Both the position numbers and the translations under genes were made by a program. A stretch of DNA of 64,000 nucleotides from Rhodobacter sp. NTK016B (GTDB taxonomy: Bacteria > Pseudomonadota > Alphaproteobacteria > Rhodobacterales > Rhodobacteraceae), in the NCBI RefSeq assembly GCF_017303295.1, contig NZ_JAFKOK010000003.1:186001-250000 (forward strand), in the 5' to 3' direction. Every line of letters begins with the position of its first letter. Position 1 is the first letter of the stretch. Shown here piece after piece: positions 1-8,223 of the stretch. Under the pieces are notes generated by a model. It was not told the DNA's origin. It searched no databases and worked only from the letters and a program-made list of their open reading frames with translations.

Positions 1-104
1 ACCATCTCGACCGTCTCGAACAGCATCAGCATGCCGAAGAACACGGCGCCGATCATGCCGAAGCTCATCGCTACCCGGCGCACAAGATACCAGCCCAGCG
101 TCAT
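1..104 (-). CDS. lptG: LptG, LPS export permease (N-terminal fragment, runs off the window)
   Basis: The first 34 codons of a minus-strand gene are visible, beginning MTLGWYLVRRVAMSFG and leading into a hydrophobic helix, as at the N-terminus of LptG. LptG pairs with LptF to form the inner-membrane permease of the LptB2FG complex, which extracts lipopolysaccharide and passes it to LptC/LptA. Its ATG overlaps the lptF stop codon by 4 bases (ATGA), so the two are translationally coupled. The identification rests on position after lptF and on the short N-terminus. Confidence 0.85.
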   Translation of the reverse strand, partial: MTLGWYLVRRVAMSFGMIGAVFFGMLMLFETVEM

Positions 105-1249
105 GATCCGGCCCGCTCGCTTCTCGGGGCGCCGATATCGCCACGCGCGCCCCGGACCCGCCGCGTGCGCGATCCCCAGGCGATCAGCGCCAGCGCCGTG
201 GTCAGCGCGACAAAGAGCGGGGCAAGGCCCAGCCAGGCCAGCGAGGCCGAGCGCATCGCCGTACCCGCCACCGCGTTGTTGAGCATCTGCGCCACGGCCA
301 TCAGGGCCACCGCCAGCACCACTTCCTTCCAGAAGCCCAGCCGGCTGAACCCGCCTGCGACCAACGAGCCGAAGCCGATCAGCGCCGCCGCCAGCGCGGC
401 GAAGCCATCGATGAAGCGCGAGGCCAGTTCGAAGGCGAAACGCGCTTCGTTCGCGCCGGTCTCTCGCAGCAGGGCGGGCGTGGGAGCCATCAATTCGCGC
501 GATGAGAGTTCCTCGACCGAGCGCCCGCCGCCCGCAGGCCCGGCGATGCTGCTCAGGTCATAGGTGAAATCGCCAAAGCCCGTGACCGACAGCCGCCCGG
601 TCTGCGCGTCGTAAATCTGTGCCTGCCCGTCGATCATCACCAGCTTGGGGCCCGAGGCCTCGGGGACGATCAGCGCGGTGCGGGCGGTATAATCGATGCG
701 GTTCATCTGGCTGCGCGCATCCGACAGGTAGATCCCGCGCATCGCGCCTTCGGGGGTGATTTCATTGATGAAAAAGGTGATCCCCTCGGTCGGGTGCTGG
801 AACACGCCGTCTTGCAGCAGGCTGGCAGTCATGTTCTGCGCGATTTCCGAGCGCCGCTCGGACAGCATCGTGCGCGCCTCGGGGATCATGAAATGCATCA
901 GCACGGCCAAGAAGGCGCTGACGATCAAGCCAAAGACCGCAATCGGCCGGGCGATGCGAAAAGGCGAGATCCCCGCGGCCGTCATCACCGTGATCTCGCT
1001 GTTCTTCAGAAGCTGCAGCGTGACATAGGTCGCGGCCACGAAAGCCGAGATCGGCAACACGGTGCGGATCAGCATCGGCAGGCTCAGCGCGGTGAATTCC
1101 AGAAACACCGACATCGGCTGCCCGTCGCTGATGAGCTGATCGAACAGCCGCACCGCGCGGTTGACCCAATAGACCGACACCAGCACCAGCGAGAAAAAGC
1201 CGAACACCCACAGAAGCTGTGCCAGGATATAGCGATCCAGCCGCGTCAC
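101..1249 (-). CDS. lptF: LptF, LPS export ABC transporter permease
   Basis: A 382-residue YjgP/YjgQ-family permease. Three transmembrane helices lie in the first ~120 residues, a periplasmic beta-jellyroll region follows (~125-260), and three helices lie near the C-terminus, the normal LptF layout. With LptG and LptB it drives LPS transport from the inner membrane. I chose the GTG at 1249 (VTRLDRYILAQ) because GGAGG stands five bases upstream; an in-frame start 25 codons earlier lacks a ribosome site and adds non-family sequence. The gene diverges from pepA, a conserved arrangement, and overlaps lptG by four bases. Confidence 0.93.
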   Translation of the reverse strand: MTRLDRYILAQLLWVFGFFSLVLVSVYWVNRAVRLFDQLISDGQPMSVFLEFTALSLPMLIRTVLPISAFVAATYVTLQLLKNSEITVMTAAGISPFRIARPIAVFGLIVSAFLAVLMHFMIPEARTMLSERRSEIAQNMTASLLQDGVFQHPTEGITFFINEITPEGAMRGIYLSDARSQMNRIDYTARTALIVPEASGPKLVMIDGQAQIYDAQTGRLSVTGFGDFTYDLSSIAGPAGGGRSVEELSSRELMAPTPALLRETGANEARFAFELASRFIDGFAALAAALIGFGSLVAGGFSRLGFWKEVVLAVALMAVAQMLNNAVAGTAMRSASLAWLGLAPLFVALTTALALIAWGSRTRRVRGARGDIGAPRSERAGS

Positions 1250-1443
1250 GCGTCCTCCGGGGTCTGCATACGATTGCGCGCAACTTAGCCAGATCGCAGA
1301 GCCTGCGAAACCGTCAATCGGCACAGCACCGCCCGATGGCCGTTTCCTGCCTGAAAACGGGGGGAAATCGGATTGCGCACCGGACTTTCCAATCGGGCGG
1401 ACGCGGGCTAGGTTTCGCGCAACACAGATCAGGACGATTTCTC

Positions 1444-2895
1444 ATGGCCCTTCCCGACATTCAGTTCACCGCCCCCGATCCCGCCGCGATTGCTGCCCAT
1501 CCCGGCCTTGTCGCCGTTTTCGGCGATCTGGCGCTTGACCCCGAGGCGCGGCGCGTCGACCGGGTGACCAAGGGCGCGCTGACGCGGGCGCTGACCTCGG
1601 ATGCATGGGACGGCGTGGCCGAGGGCGAGGCGATGGTGCTCGCCTATCCGTCGAACATGGCCGCCAGCGCGATCCTGCTCATCAAGCTGCCGCGCCGCGC
1701 CGATGCCACGGTCCTGCGCAAGGCCGGGGCCAGCATCGGCAAGGCGCTGAAGCCCGCCGGCGCGCTGGTTCTGGCCAAGGCGGTCAAGTCCATCGCCCCG
1801 TTGGTCGAGGGCGCGGCGCTGCGGGCCTACAGCTATGCCCGCCGGGCCGAAGCCCCGAAAACGCCCGGCGCGATCAATTTCTGCGTCAACGATCCCGACC
1901 ACGCGGCGGCGGCGGCCAGCGAAGTGCTTGCCGTGGCCGATGGGGTGCATTTCACCCGCGATCTGGTCAACGATCCGGCCAATATCCTGACCACCGTGGA
2001 ATTCGCCAAGCGTCTCGTGGCGCTGCGCAAGCTGGGGCTCGAGGTCGAGGTGCTCGACGAGCCCGAACTGGAAAAGCTGGGCATGCGCGCGCTTCTGGGC
2101 GTGGGGCAGGGGTCGGAAAGCCCGTCCAAGGTGGTCGTCATGCAATGGAAGGGCGCCGAGGGCGCGCCTTTCGCGCTGGTGGGCAAGGGCGTGGTCTTCG
2201 ACACCGGCGGCATCTCGATCAAGCCTGCCAGCGGCATGGAAGAGATGATCATGGATATGGGCGGCGCGGGCACCGTCGCGGGCACGATGAAGGCGCTCGC
2301 CCTGCGCAAGGCCAAGGCGCATGTCGTCGGGCTTGTGGGGCTGGTCGAGAACATGCCCGACGGCAAGGCGCAGCGTCCCGGCGATGTCGTCACCTCGATG
2401 AAGGGCGACACGATCGAGATCATCAACACCGATGCAGAAGGGCGGCTCGTTCTGGCCGATGTGCTCTGGTACGCGCAGGAACGGTTCAAGCCTTCCGGCA
2501 TCATCGACCTCGCCACGCTGACCGGCGCCTGCATGGTGGCGCTGGGCTACGAGAATTCGGGCGTGTTCTCGAATGACGACGATCTGTGCAACGCGCTGCT
2601 CAAGGCCGCCGACGCGCAGGACGAAGGCGCGTGGCGCCTGCCGCTGGGCCCGGCTTACGACCAGCTCATCAAGAGCCGCATGGCCGACATGAAGAATACC
2701 GGCGGGCGCTGGGCCGGGGCGATCACCGCCGCCCAGTTCCTGCAGCGCTTCATCAAGAAGGACCAGCCCTGGATCCATATCGACATCGCGGGCACCGCCT
2801 ATCCGGCCTCGGACACCACGCTCGCCCCCAAAGGGGCCAGCGGCTGGGGGGTGCGCACGCTGGACGCGCTGATCAAGGCAAGGTTCGAAAGCTGA
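1444..2895 (+). CDS. pepA: Leucyl aminopeptidase (M17)
   Basis: A 483-residue cytosolic M17 metallo-aminopeptidase that releases N-terminal residues from peptides. The C-terminal catalytic domain carries the family signature NTDAEGRL, and VGKGVVFDTGG contains the metal-binding/catalytic lysine region. The N-terminal ~170 residues form the macro-like domain. An AGGA lies about ten bases before the ATG at 1444; in-frame extension further upstream would run into the lptF promoter region. The gene is followed after 3 bp by holC, as in many Proteobacteria, so both probably share a transcript. In some bacteria PepA also binds DNA; nothing here shows that. Confidence 0.96.
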   Translation: MALPDIQFTAPDPAAIAAHPGLVAVFGDLALDPEARRVDRVTKGALTRALTSDAWDGVAEGEAMVLAYPSNMAASAILLIKLPRRADATVLRKAGASIGKALKPAGALVLAKAVKSIAPLVEGAALRAYSYARRAEAPKTPGAINFCVNDPDHAAAAASEVLAVADGVHFTRDLVNDPANILTTVEFAKRLVALRKLGLEVEVLDEPELEKLGMRALLGVGQGSESPSKVVVMQWKGAEGAPFALVGKGVVFDTGGISIKPASGMEEMIMDMGGAGTVAGTMKALALRKAKAHVVGLVGLVENMPDGKAQRPGDVVTSMKGDTIEIINTDAEGRLVLADVLWYAQERFKPSGIIDLATLTGACMVALGYENSGVFSNDDDLCNALLKAADAQDEGAWRLPLGPAYDQLIKSRMADMKNTGGRWAGAITAAQFLQRFIKKDQPWIHIDIAGTAYPASDTTLAPKGASGWGVRTLDALIKARFES

Positions 2896-2898
2896 TCC

Positions 2899-3372
2899 AT
2901 GGCCGTCGCCCGATTCTATCACCTCACCCGCGATCCGGTCGAAGCGCTGCTGCCGCTTCTGATCGGCAAGGCGAACGAGATCGGGCTCAATGTCGCGCTG
3001 CGCGGCACCGACAAGGCGCGGATGGACAGCCTCGACCGGATCTTGTGGCACGGCGACGGCTTCCTGCCGCATGGCATGGCGGGTGGGCCGCATGACGCGG
3101 ATCAACCCTGCCTTCTGGTCTGGGAAGAAACGCCCGCTTCAGGGCTGGCCAACAGGCCGGGCTGTCTGGTGACGCTCGACGGGGCCGAGGTGGTCCCGGA
3201 CGAGGCGCAGGCGGTCGACCGGCTCTGCGTGGTGTTCGACGGCATGGACGAAAGCGCCGTGGCGCGGGCGCGCGATCAATGGCGCGCGCTGACCGGCGCC
3301 GGAGTCGCGGCAGAGTACTGGAGCCGCGAATCCGGGCGCTGGGCATGCAAGGCAAAACACCCGCGCGATTGA
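2899..3372 (+). CDS. holC: DNA polymerase III chi subunit
   Basis: A 157-residue HolC protein. The chi subunit links the clamp loader (through psi, when present) to single-strand binding protein at the replication fork. Family hallmarks are the N-terminal FYHLTRDPVEALLPLL stretch, the DRILWHGDGFLPHG segment and CLVTLDGAEV in the second half. It starts 3 bp after pepA, so it is probably co-transcribed. Its stop codon lies in the loop of a ten-base-pair hairpin that also serves as the terminator of the convergent dksA-like gene. Confidence 0.93.
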   Translation: MAVARFYHLTRDPVEALLPLLIGKANEIGLNVALRGTDKARMDSLDRILWHGDGFLPHGMAGGPHDADQPCLLVWEETPASGLANRPGCLVTLDGAEVVPDEAQAVDRLCVVFDGMDESAVARARDQWRALTGAGVAAEYWSRESGRWACKAKHPRD

Positions 3373-3382
3373 CGCGCGGGTG
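3358..3382 (-). terminator. Hairpin shared by holC and the DksA-like gene
   Basis: A perfect 10-bp stem (CACCCGCGCG / CGCGCGGGTG) with a 5-base loop containing the holC TGA. On the minus strand it is followed by GTTTTG, so it most likely terminates the minus-strand gene at 3436-3768. On the plus strand there is no U-run. Confidence 0.65.
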
Positions 3383-3435
3383 CTCGGTTCAGGTTCTGTG
3401 CGCAGGGCAGGGCGGCTTTGTCTGCGCCCTGCTAA

Positions 3436-3768
3436 TCACGGCGCGCAGTCGGCGCAGAAGGGCGTCGCGGGCAGGACATCGAGCCGCTCGGCGCTGATCT
3501 CGGTGCCGCAGGTGACGCAAAAGCCGTATTCGCCTTCGTCCATGCGCTTGAAAGCCGCCCGGATCGCGCGGATCTCCTGCTGGCCTTCCTCGCCCATCGA
3601 GGTGAGCATCTCGTCCTGCTCGCGCTCGGTGGCGAGTTCCTCCCAATCCTTCGAATCGTGCGTCAGCAATTCGTCCTGGATGTCGTGCAGGCGCGAATCG
3701 AGTTCGCGCAGGCGGGCCAGGAGCTGCGTCTTCCGCTCCGCAACCGAGCGTTCCGGGGTGCCGGGCAT
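3436..3768 (-). CDS. DksA/TraR-family C4 zinc-finger protein
   Basis: A 110-residue protein with an N-terminal coiled coil (~residues 5-65) and a C-terminal C4 zinc finger: CVTCG, then CADC at the very end. Proteins of this family reach into the secondary channel of RNA polymerase and modulate promoter activity together with ppGpp. It is shorter than canonical DksA (~140-150), so it is better called a DksA/TraR-like protein. The start MPGTPERS at 3768 is preceded by AAGGAG seven bases upstream; an ATG six codons earlier overlaps that ribosome site. Confidence 0.88.
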   Translation of the reverse strand: MPGTPERSVAERKTQLLARLRELDSRLHDIQDELLTHDSKDWEELATEREQDEMLTSMGEEGQQEIRAIRAAFKRMDEGEYGFCVTCGTEISAERLDVLPATPFCADCAP

Positions 3769-3841
3769 AGGCTTCTCCTTTATCATTTCCGGGTTATTCT
3801 ACGATCTGGCCCTGAAAGCTGCATGATCCATATCAAATATT

Positions 3842-3863
3842 CACATTCAAAACTTGAAATGTG
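3842..3863. promoter_or_regulatory. Imperfect palindrome upstream of the persulfide operon
   Basis: CACATT and AATGTG are perfect 6-bp arms around an AT-rich centre, in a low-GC stretch just upstream of the ATTC-N8-GAAT box. It may be a second operator for an ArsR-type sulfide sensor or part of the promoter of the sulfur operon. Confidence 0.5.
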
Positions 3864-3883
3864 TCTGAAAGAGTGTATGTTGC

Positions 3884-3899
3884 ATTCAGCAAACGGAAT
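3884..3899. promoter_or_regulatory. SqrR/BigR-type operator, ATTC-N8-GAAT
   Basis: ATTCAGCAAACGGAAT ends 12 bases before the ATG of the persulfide dioxygenase gene. It matches exactly the ATTC-N8-GAAT palindrome that I recall as the site of SqrR, the ArsR-family persulfide sensor of Rhodobacter. A repressor here would block transcription until sulfide or persulfide oxidises its cysteines. No arsR-type gene lies in this window, so the regulator would be encoded elsewhere. Confidence 0.7.
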
Positions 3900-3911
3900 A
3901 TGGAGCCCGCC

Positions 3912-4775
3912 ATGAAACCCGAAGTCTATGGCTTCTTCGACGAAGCGACCTTCACCATCACCTATGTGGTGCGCGACCCTTCGAGCAGCAAATGCGCGAT
4001 TGTCGACAGCGTGCTCGACTTCGACTACGCGTCCGGGCGGACCGATACCCGCTCGGCCGATGCCGTCATCGCCTTCGTGAAAGAGAAGGGGTTCGAGGTC
4101 GAATGGCTGCTGGAATCGCATGTCCATGCCGACCACCTCTCCGCCGCGCCCTATATCCAGGAGCAACTGGGCGGCAAGATCGCCATCGGCGAGAATATCG
4201 CCGTGGTGCAGGACACGTTTGGCAAGGTCTTTAACGAAGGCACCGAGTTCCAGCGCGACGGTTCGCAATTCGACGCGCTCTTCAAGGAAGGCGACAGCTT
4301 TCATATCGGCCAGATGCGCGGCGACGTGTTGCACACGCCCGGCCACACCCCCGCCTGCCTGACCTATGTCATCGGCGACGCGGCCTTCGTGGGCGACACG
4401 CTGTTCATGCCCGATTTCGGCACCGCGCGTTGCGACTTCCCCGGCGGCTCGGCCGAGACGCTCTATGCCTCGATCCAGAAGATCCTGTCGCTGCCGGATG
4501 AAACCCGCATCTTCGTGGGCCACGATTACAAGGCACCGGGTCGCGACGAGTTCGCCTGGGAAACCAGTGTGGCCGAGCAGAAGGCGTTCAACATCCATGT
4601 CGGCGCCGGCAAGCCCGCAGACGAATTCGTCTCGATGCGGACCGAGCGCGACTCGACGCTGGCCATGCCGCGGCTGATCATCCCCTCGCTGCAGGTCAAT
4701 ATGCGCGCGGGCCAGATGCCGCCGGCGGAAGATAACGGCGTCAGCTATCTGAAAGTGCCGGTCAACGGGCTTTGA
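3912..4775 (+). CDS. Persulfide dioxygenase-like metallo-beta-lactamase-fold protein (Blh/ETHE1 type)
   Basis: A 287-residue MBL-fold protein. The metal-binding motifs are SHVHADHLSA (~residue 69), HTPGHT, the acidic residue in GDTLFMPD, and VGHDY. This set and spacing match ETHE1/Blh persulfide dioxygenases, which oxidise glutathione persulfide to sulfite using mononuclear iron. The ATG at 3912 follows GGAG; an in-frame ATG at 3900 precedes that ribosome site. It heads an operon with YeeE, YedE and a DUF442 protein, the gene set of BigR/SqrR regulons, which supports a role in sulfide detoxification rather than as a glyoxalase. Confidence 0.88.
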   Translation: MKPEVYGFFDEATFTITYVVRDPSSSKCAIVDSVLDFDYASGRTDTRSADAVIAFVKEKGFEVEWLLESHVHADHLSAAPYIQEQLGGKIAIGENIAVVQDTFGKVFNEGTEFQRDGSQFDALFKEGDSFHIGQMRGDVLHTPGHTPACLTYVIGDAAFVGDTLFMPDFGTARCDFPGGSAETLYASIQKILSLPDETRIFVGHDYKAPGRDEFAWETSVAEQKAFNIHVGAGKPADEFVSMRTERDSTLAMPRLIIPSLQVNMRAGQMPPAEDNGVSYLKVPVNGL

Positions 4776-4923
4776 TCGACCCCACTCAGGGGCAAGAAAA
4801 GCAAATATAAAACAAAAGCCTGCCGTGATGTCTTGATGTCGCGGCAGAGCTTTGTGTCTCACCATGCGGATCCGGACGTCAAGCAAGCCGGGCCGCCTGC
4901 CACGGAAAACGGGAAAATACGAA

Positions 4924-5352
4924 ATGCCAATCGATTGGATTTGGGGCCTCGTCGGAGGTCTCATGATCGGCAGCGCAGCTGCCTTCTACCTTCTGGTTAA
5001 CGGCCGGGTCATGGGGGCCTCGGGCATCGTCGGCGGTCTGGTCGACCGCTCGGGCTGGGGCACCTGGGCCGAACGTCTGACCTTTGTTGCCGGGCTCGCG
5101 CTGGTGCCTGCGGTTCTCAAGCAGTTCTTCGAGGCGCCGGTCAGCACCAACATTACCGACAACATGCCTGCCGTCGTGCTGGCAGGTCTTCTGGTGGGCG
5201 TGGGCACGCGGATGGCTAATGGCTGTACCTCGGGCCACGGCGTCTGCGGCATCTCGCGCTTCTCGCTGCGCGGTATCGCCGCCACCATATTCTATCTCTT
5301 CGCCGGCGGCCTCGCCGTTATCGTCTTCCGTCACCTGTTTGGATCGATCTGA
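4924..5352 (+). CDS. YeeE/YedE-family sulfur transporter, first half-subunit
   Basis: A 142-residue membrane protein with about four helices and the family signature NGCTSGHGVCGISR, whose cysteines are thought to relay sulfur across the membrane. The start MPIDWIWGLVGG at 4924 fits the first membrane helix. It lies 148 bp after the dioxygenase and its stop shares one base with the start of the next gene (TGATG). Half-size YeeE and YedE subunits normally occur as such a pair and import thiosulfate or related sulfur species. The substrate cannot be read from the sequence. Confidence 0.87.
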   Translation: MPIDWIWGLVGGLMIGSAAAFYLLVNGRVMGASGIVGGLVDRSGWGTWAERLTFVAGLALVPAVLKQFFEAPVSTNITDNMPAVVLAGLLVGVGTRMANGCTSGHGVCGISRFSLRGIAATIFYLFAGGLAVIVFRHLFGSI

Positions 5353-5792
5353 TGCTGCGCAATATCACTGCTTTCATTGCTGGCGGCCTGTTCGGTGCGG
5401 GTCTGCTTGTCTCGGGCATGACCGACACCACCAAAGTGCAGGGCTGGCTCGACATTTTCGGCGACTGGGATCCGACGCTGGCCTTTGTGCTCGGCGGGGC
5501 GATCCTGCCGATGATCGTGGCGTGGAACGTCGCCGCGCGGCGCGCGCGCTCGGTTCTGGGCACGGCTTTGCCTGAAAAGCCCGGCTCTCAGATCGACCGC
5601 AACCTGATGATCGGTTCGCTGATGTTCGGCGCGGGCTGGGGCCTTGTGGGTCTGTGCCCAGGACCGGCCATGGCCTCGGTCAGCTGGGGCGGCGTCGGAG
5701 GCGCGGTCTTCCTGTTGTCGATGTTTGCCGGTATGTATGTCGCGCCGGCCTTCAAGATCCGTTTCAACCGGATGGCCGAAGCAATCAGCTGA
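5352..5792 (+). CDS. YedE-like sulfur transporter, second half-subunit
   Basis: A 146-residue membrane protein of the same family with the second-half signature GLCPGPAMAS near residue 100. It is translationally coupled to the preceding gene by a one-base overlap. Together the two half-proteins would make one YeeE/YedE (PmpA/PmpB-like) channel in the inner membrane. The charged loop around residues 60-78 separates predicted helices 2 and 3. Context with persulfide dioxygenase and DUF442 supports sulfur transfer. Confidence 0.86.
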   Translation: MLRNITAFIAGGLFGAGLLVSGMTDTTKVQGWLDIFGDWDPTLAFVLGGAILPMIVAWNVAARRARSVLGTALPEKPGSQIDRNLMIGSLMFGAGWGLVGLCPGPAMASVSWGGVGGAVFLLSMFAGMYVAPAFKIRFNRMAEAIS

Positions 5793-5815
5793 CCTAAGGC
5801 CAAGGAACGCCCCGC

Positions 5816-6241
5816 ATGGATATCCGCCCGCTTTCCGACACGTACAGCGTCTCGCCTCAGATCGAGCCCGAAGATATCGCGGCGATCAAGGCGGCTGGCT
5901 ACACCACGGTGATCTGCAATCGCCCCGATGCCGAGATTCCGCCCGAACTGCAGGCCGACGCGATGCGCGCTCTGGTCGAAGGGGCGGGGATGGGCTTTGT
6001 GCTGAATCCGGTCATCGGCGGCGCGCTGACGCAGGAGAATGTCGACGCGCAGCGCAATGCCATTGACGAAGCGAGCGGTCCGGTTCTGGCCTATTGCGCC
6101 TCGGGTAACCGCTCGTCGATCGTCTGGGCGCTGGCCAATGCCGGGCGCAAACCCACCGACGACCTGATTGCGGCGGGCGCGCAATATGGCTACCAGCTGG
6201 CCCAGTTCCGCGAGCTGATCGACCGGCTGGCGAAGGGCTGA
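5816..6241 (+). CDS. DUF442 (TIGR01244) phosphatase/rhodanese-like protein
   Basis: A 141-residue cytosolic protein beginning MDIRPLSDTYSVSPQI, typical of the DUF442 family. The loop CASGNRSS at ~residue 93 is the C-X4-R active-site signature of dual-specificity phosphatase and rhodanese folds. In BigR operons this domain is found separate from, or fused to, persulfide dioxygenase and is thought to transfer sulfane sulfur. It lies 23 bp after yedE and is the last gene of the sulfur operon; a strong hairpin follows. Confidence 0.88.
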   Translation: MDIRPLSDTYSVSPQIEPEDIAAIKAAGYTTVICNRPDAEIPPELQADAMRALVEGAGMGFVLNPVIGGALTQENVDAQRNAIDEASGPVLAYCASGNRSSIVWALANAGRKPTDDLIAAGAQYGYQLAQFRELIDRLAKG

Positions 6242-6270
6242 AGGCGCCCTTGGTAATGCCTGACAATTGG

Positions 6271-6302
6271 AAAAGGGGGCGCTTTGTGGCGCCCTCTTTT
6301 AC
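6271..6302 (+). terminator. Terminator of the sulfur operon (bidirectional)
   Basis: AAAAGGGGGCGC and GCGCCCTCTTTT pair over 12 positions (one G-U) around TTTGTG, ending in a T-run. It lies 30 bp after the DUF442 gene and before the convergent secreted-protein gene, so it can serve both. Confidence 0.8.
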
Positions 6303-6335
6303 TTTTGAAACAAAGCAGTATAGGGTGCCGTTCGC

Positions 6336-7355
6336 TCAGTTGAAGACGCAGTCGCGCGACTGGGCCAGCCGGGTCTCGGCCCCATCGGCCAGAAGCACGA
6401 TGTCAAAGCGCGATTCCATGCGCGCCAGCGTCTCGACGTCGTAGACCTCATGCCCCAAAAGCGCGAAGCGCAGGTTCTGCGACGGCGCGACCGTGTCGGG
6501 CAGATCGAAAGCAAGCTGGCCGACATATTCAACGACCAGCCCGTCGCGCTTGTTCATCCGGTGCTGACCGCTGACCGCCGAGACGATATCGATATCGGTA
6601 AAGGCCGCGCCCGCGCCGATGAACGGCTCGAGCAGGGCCATGACCTGCGGAAATCCGGCATCATCCGCCTCGACCCCCAGCCAGGGCTGGCCGAGCGCGA
6701 CGCGGGTCGCGGGCATGAACCATGTCGGATTGCCCGACACAACCGCCAGAAGCGTGTCGTCGATCACTTGCCGATGCGGCTGTTGCGGCGCGAGGACGGC
6801 GCGGCTGATATCGTCGCGATAGAGCACGCCGCGTCCGATCGGCACCACATCCATCCGCCCCTCGGGGCCGCTGTAGCGCCAGCGCGCCAGCGCCGTTTGC
6901 GCCCCGTTCGAGCGTCCGTCCAGCCGCAGATGCGTGGCGGCCCCCGATGTGCTGAGAGAAAAGGCGATAATCTCGGGGGTTACGTGGCGAAGTTCCAGTC
7001 GTTCGCGTGTGCGCGTGGGGCCGGTCTGGGCCTGCCCGATCTCGACCTCGGTGTCGCAGACCAGAGCGTAATCGGCGCGTTCGCTGATGGCGACGGGGCC
7101 GGCAAGTGGTGCCAGCGCGCCGGGGAACGCCCCCAGCGACAGCGTGCCGCTATGGCCCGCGCGCCCGGCGGCGATCAGGGCGCGCATCCGCGCCAGCCGC
7201 TCGCCCGCGCCGGGTTCTGTCGCCTGTTCCAGAAACGACTGTCCGAGCCTTGATAGCTCGCTCTGCTCGGCCACCGACAGATCGGCCTGCGCGGGCGCGG
7301 CGGGCAGGGTCAGCGCCAGCGAGGCGGCGGTCGCAAGGAAAAGGCGAAAGGTCAT
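6336..7355 (-). CDS. Secreted conserved hypothetical protein
   Basis: A 339-residue protein with a clear Sec signal peptide (MTFRLFLATAASLALTLP...AQA, cleavage near residue 23). The mature part has no motif that I recognise; it is rich in beta-prone segments and has two cysteines (one in ALVCDTE, one in the C-terminal RDCVFN) that could form a disulfide. The start at 7355 follows AGGAG; an ATG 22 codons upstream would mask the signal peptide. It stands alone between the sulfur operon terminator and the LOG gene. No function is proposed. Confidence 0.75.
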   Translation of the reverse strand: MTFRLFLATAASLALTLPAAPAQADLSVAEQSELSRLGQSFLEQATEPGAGERLARMRALIAAGRAGHSGTLSLGAFPGALAPLAGPVAISERADYALVCDTEVEIGQAQTGPTRTRERLELRHVTPEIIAFSLSTSGAATHLRLDGRSNGAQTALARWRYSGPEGRMDVVPIGRGVLYRDDISRAVLAPQQPHRQVIDDTLLAVVSGNPTWFMPATRVALGQPWLGVEADDAGFPQVMALLEPFIGAGAAFTDIDIVSAVSGQHRMNKRDGLVVEYVGQLAFDLPDTVAPSQNLRFALLGHEVYDVETLARMESRFDIVLLADGAETRLAQSRDCVFN

Positions 7356-7533
7356 GATCTCTCCTGACAAGGGCAGGCTTTGCGATGACTGGCTGCCGGG
7401 AGGGGCCTTTCGGACATGCACCTTCCCTGTCCGGCGGCTTGCGGCGTCGGTCGATCCTGAGGCGGATGGATAACGGGTTCAGACTGCCGTCATGCCGCAA
7501 AAGCGTAAAGAACGCGTTGCCGCTTGATCTGGG

Positions 7534-8094
7534 TTAACTCGGTAAGTGTGCCGCAAGTGCCACTTCAAGCATCGCGATATTGGGGACGATGGTCACCAAT
7601 TCACGCAAAGTGGCAGGCGCGAAGCCCTGATCTATCACATGGTCGATCAGCGCGATCAGCGGCTGCCAGAAGCCGTTTGTATCGACCAGGATAACCGGTT
7701 TGCCGTGCAGGCCGATCTGCGCCCATGTCACGACCTCGAAGAATTCGTCCAGCGTGCCTGCGCCGCCCGGAAGGACAACGGCGGCGTGCGAATTGGCGAA
7801 CATCACCTTCTTGCGCTCGTGCATCGTCTCGGTGATGACCAGCGCATCGAGGCTGGCGCGCGCCAGTTCGTCATGGATCAGGTGGGTAGGGATCACGCCG
7901 AAGGTGCGTCCGCCCGCCTCTTGCGTGGCTTGCGCGGTGGCCCCCATCAGCCCGATATCGCCCGCGCCATAGACCAGCCGCCAGCCCCGGCGCGCCAGCA
8001 TCGTGCCGGTATCGCGCGCGGCCTGCATCATCGCCGGGTCGGTGCCGGGACGCGAGCCACAGAAAACGCAGACCGAAGACGGGACGGGGGACAT
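7534..8094 (-). CDS. LOG-family nucleotide 5'-monophosphate phosphoribohydrolase
   Basis: A 186-residue protein with a Rossmann-like SLOG fold. The two diagnostic motifs are present: PGGAGTLDEFFE (catalytic PGGxGTxxE) and, before it, HERKKVMF. Family members release the base from cytokinin riboside monophosphates or from purine nucleotides. CVFCGSRPG near the N-terminus fits the nucleotide-binding turn. Many such bacterial genes were once misnamed lysine decarboxylases. The gene diverges from the LysM gene across 129 bp. Confidence 0.9.
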   Translation of the reverse strand: MSPVPSSVCVFCGSRPGTDPAMMQAARDTGTMLARRGWRLVYGAGDIGLMGATAQATQEAGGRTFGVIPTHLIHDELARASLDALVITETMHERKKVMFANSHAAVVLPGGAGTLDEFFEVVTWAQIGLHGKPVILVDTNGFWQPLIALIDHVIDQGFAPATLRELVTIVPNIAMLEVALAAHLPS

Positions 8095-8223
8095 GGCGGA
8101 CCTCTTGCTAGACCTTGGGGAAGATTATTGTTTTGCCCATAGATACAGGCGTTGTTACAAAGGAAGTCACAAGGGAACAAGGGCGCGTGCCCGGTGCTCC
8201 CGGTGGTTTGACCCTGGGGTGAC

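Noticed and set aside
4776-4923. Inverted repeat CTGCCG...CGGCAG between the dioxygenase gene and yeeE as a terminator
   Set aside because: The stem is only six bases with a 16-base loop and no T-run; read-through into yeeE is more likely.
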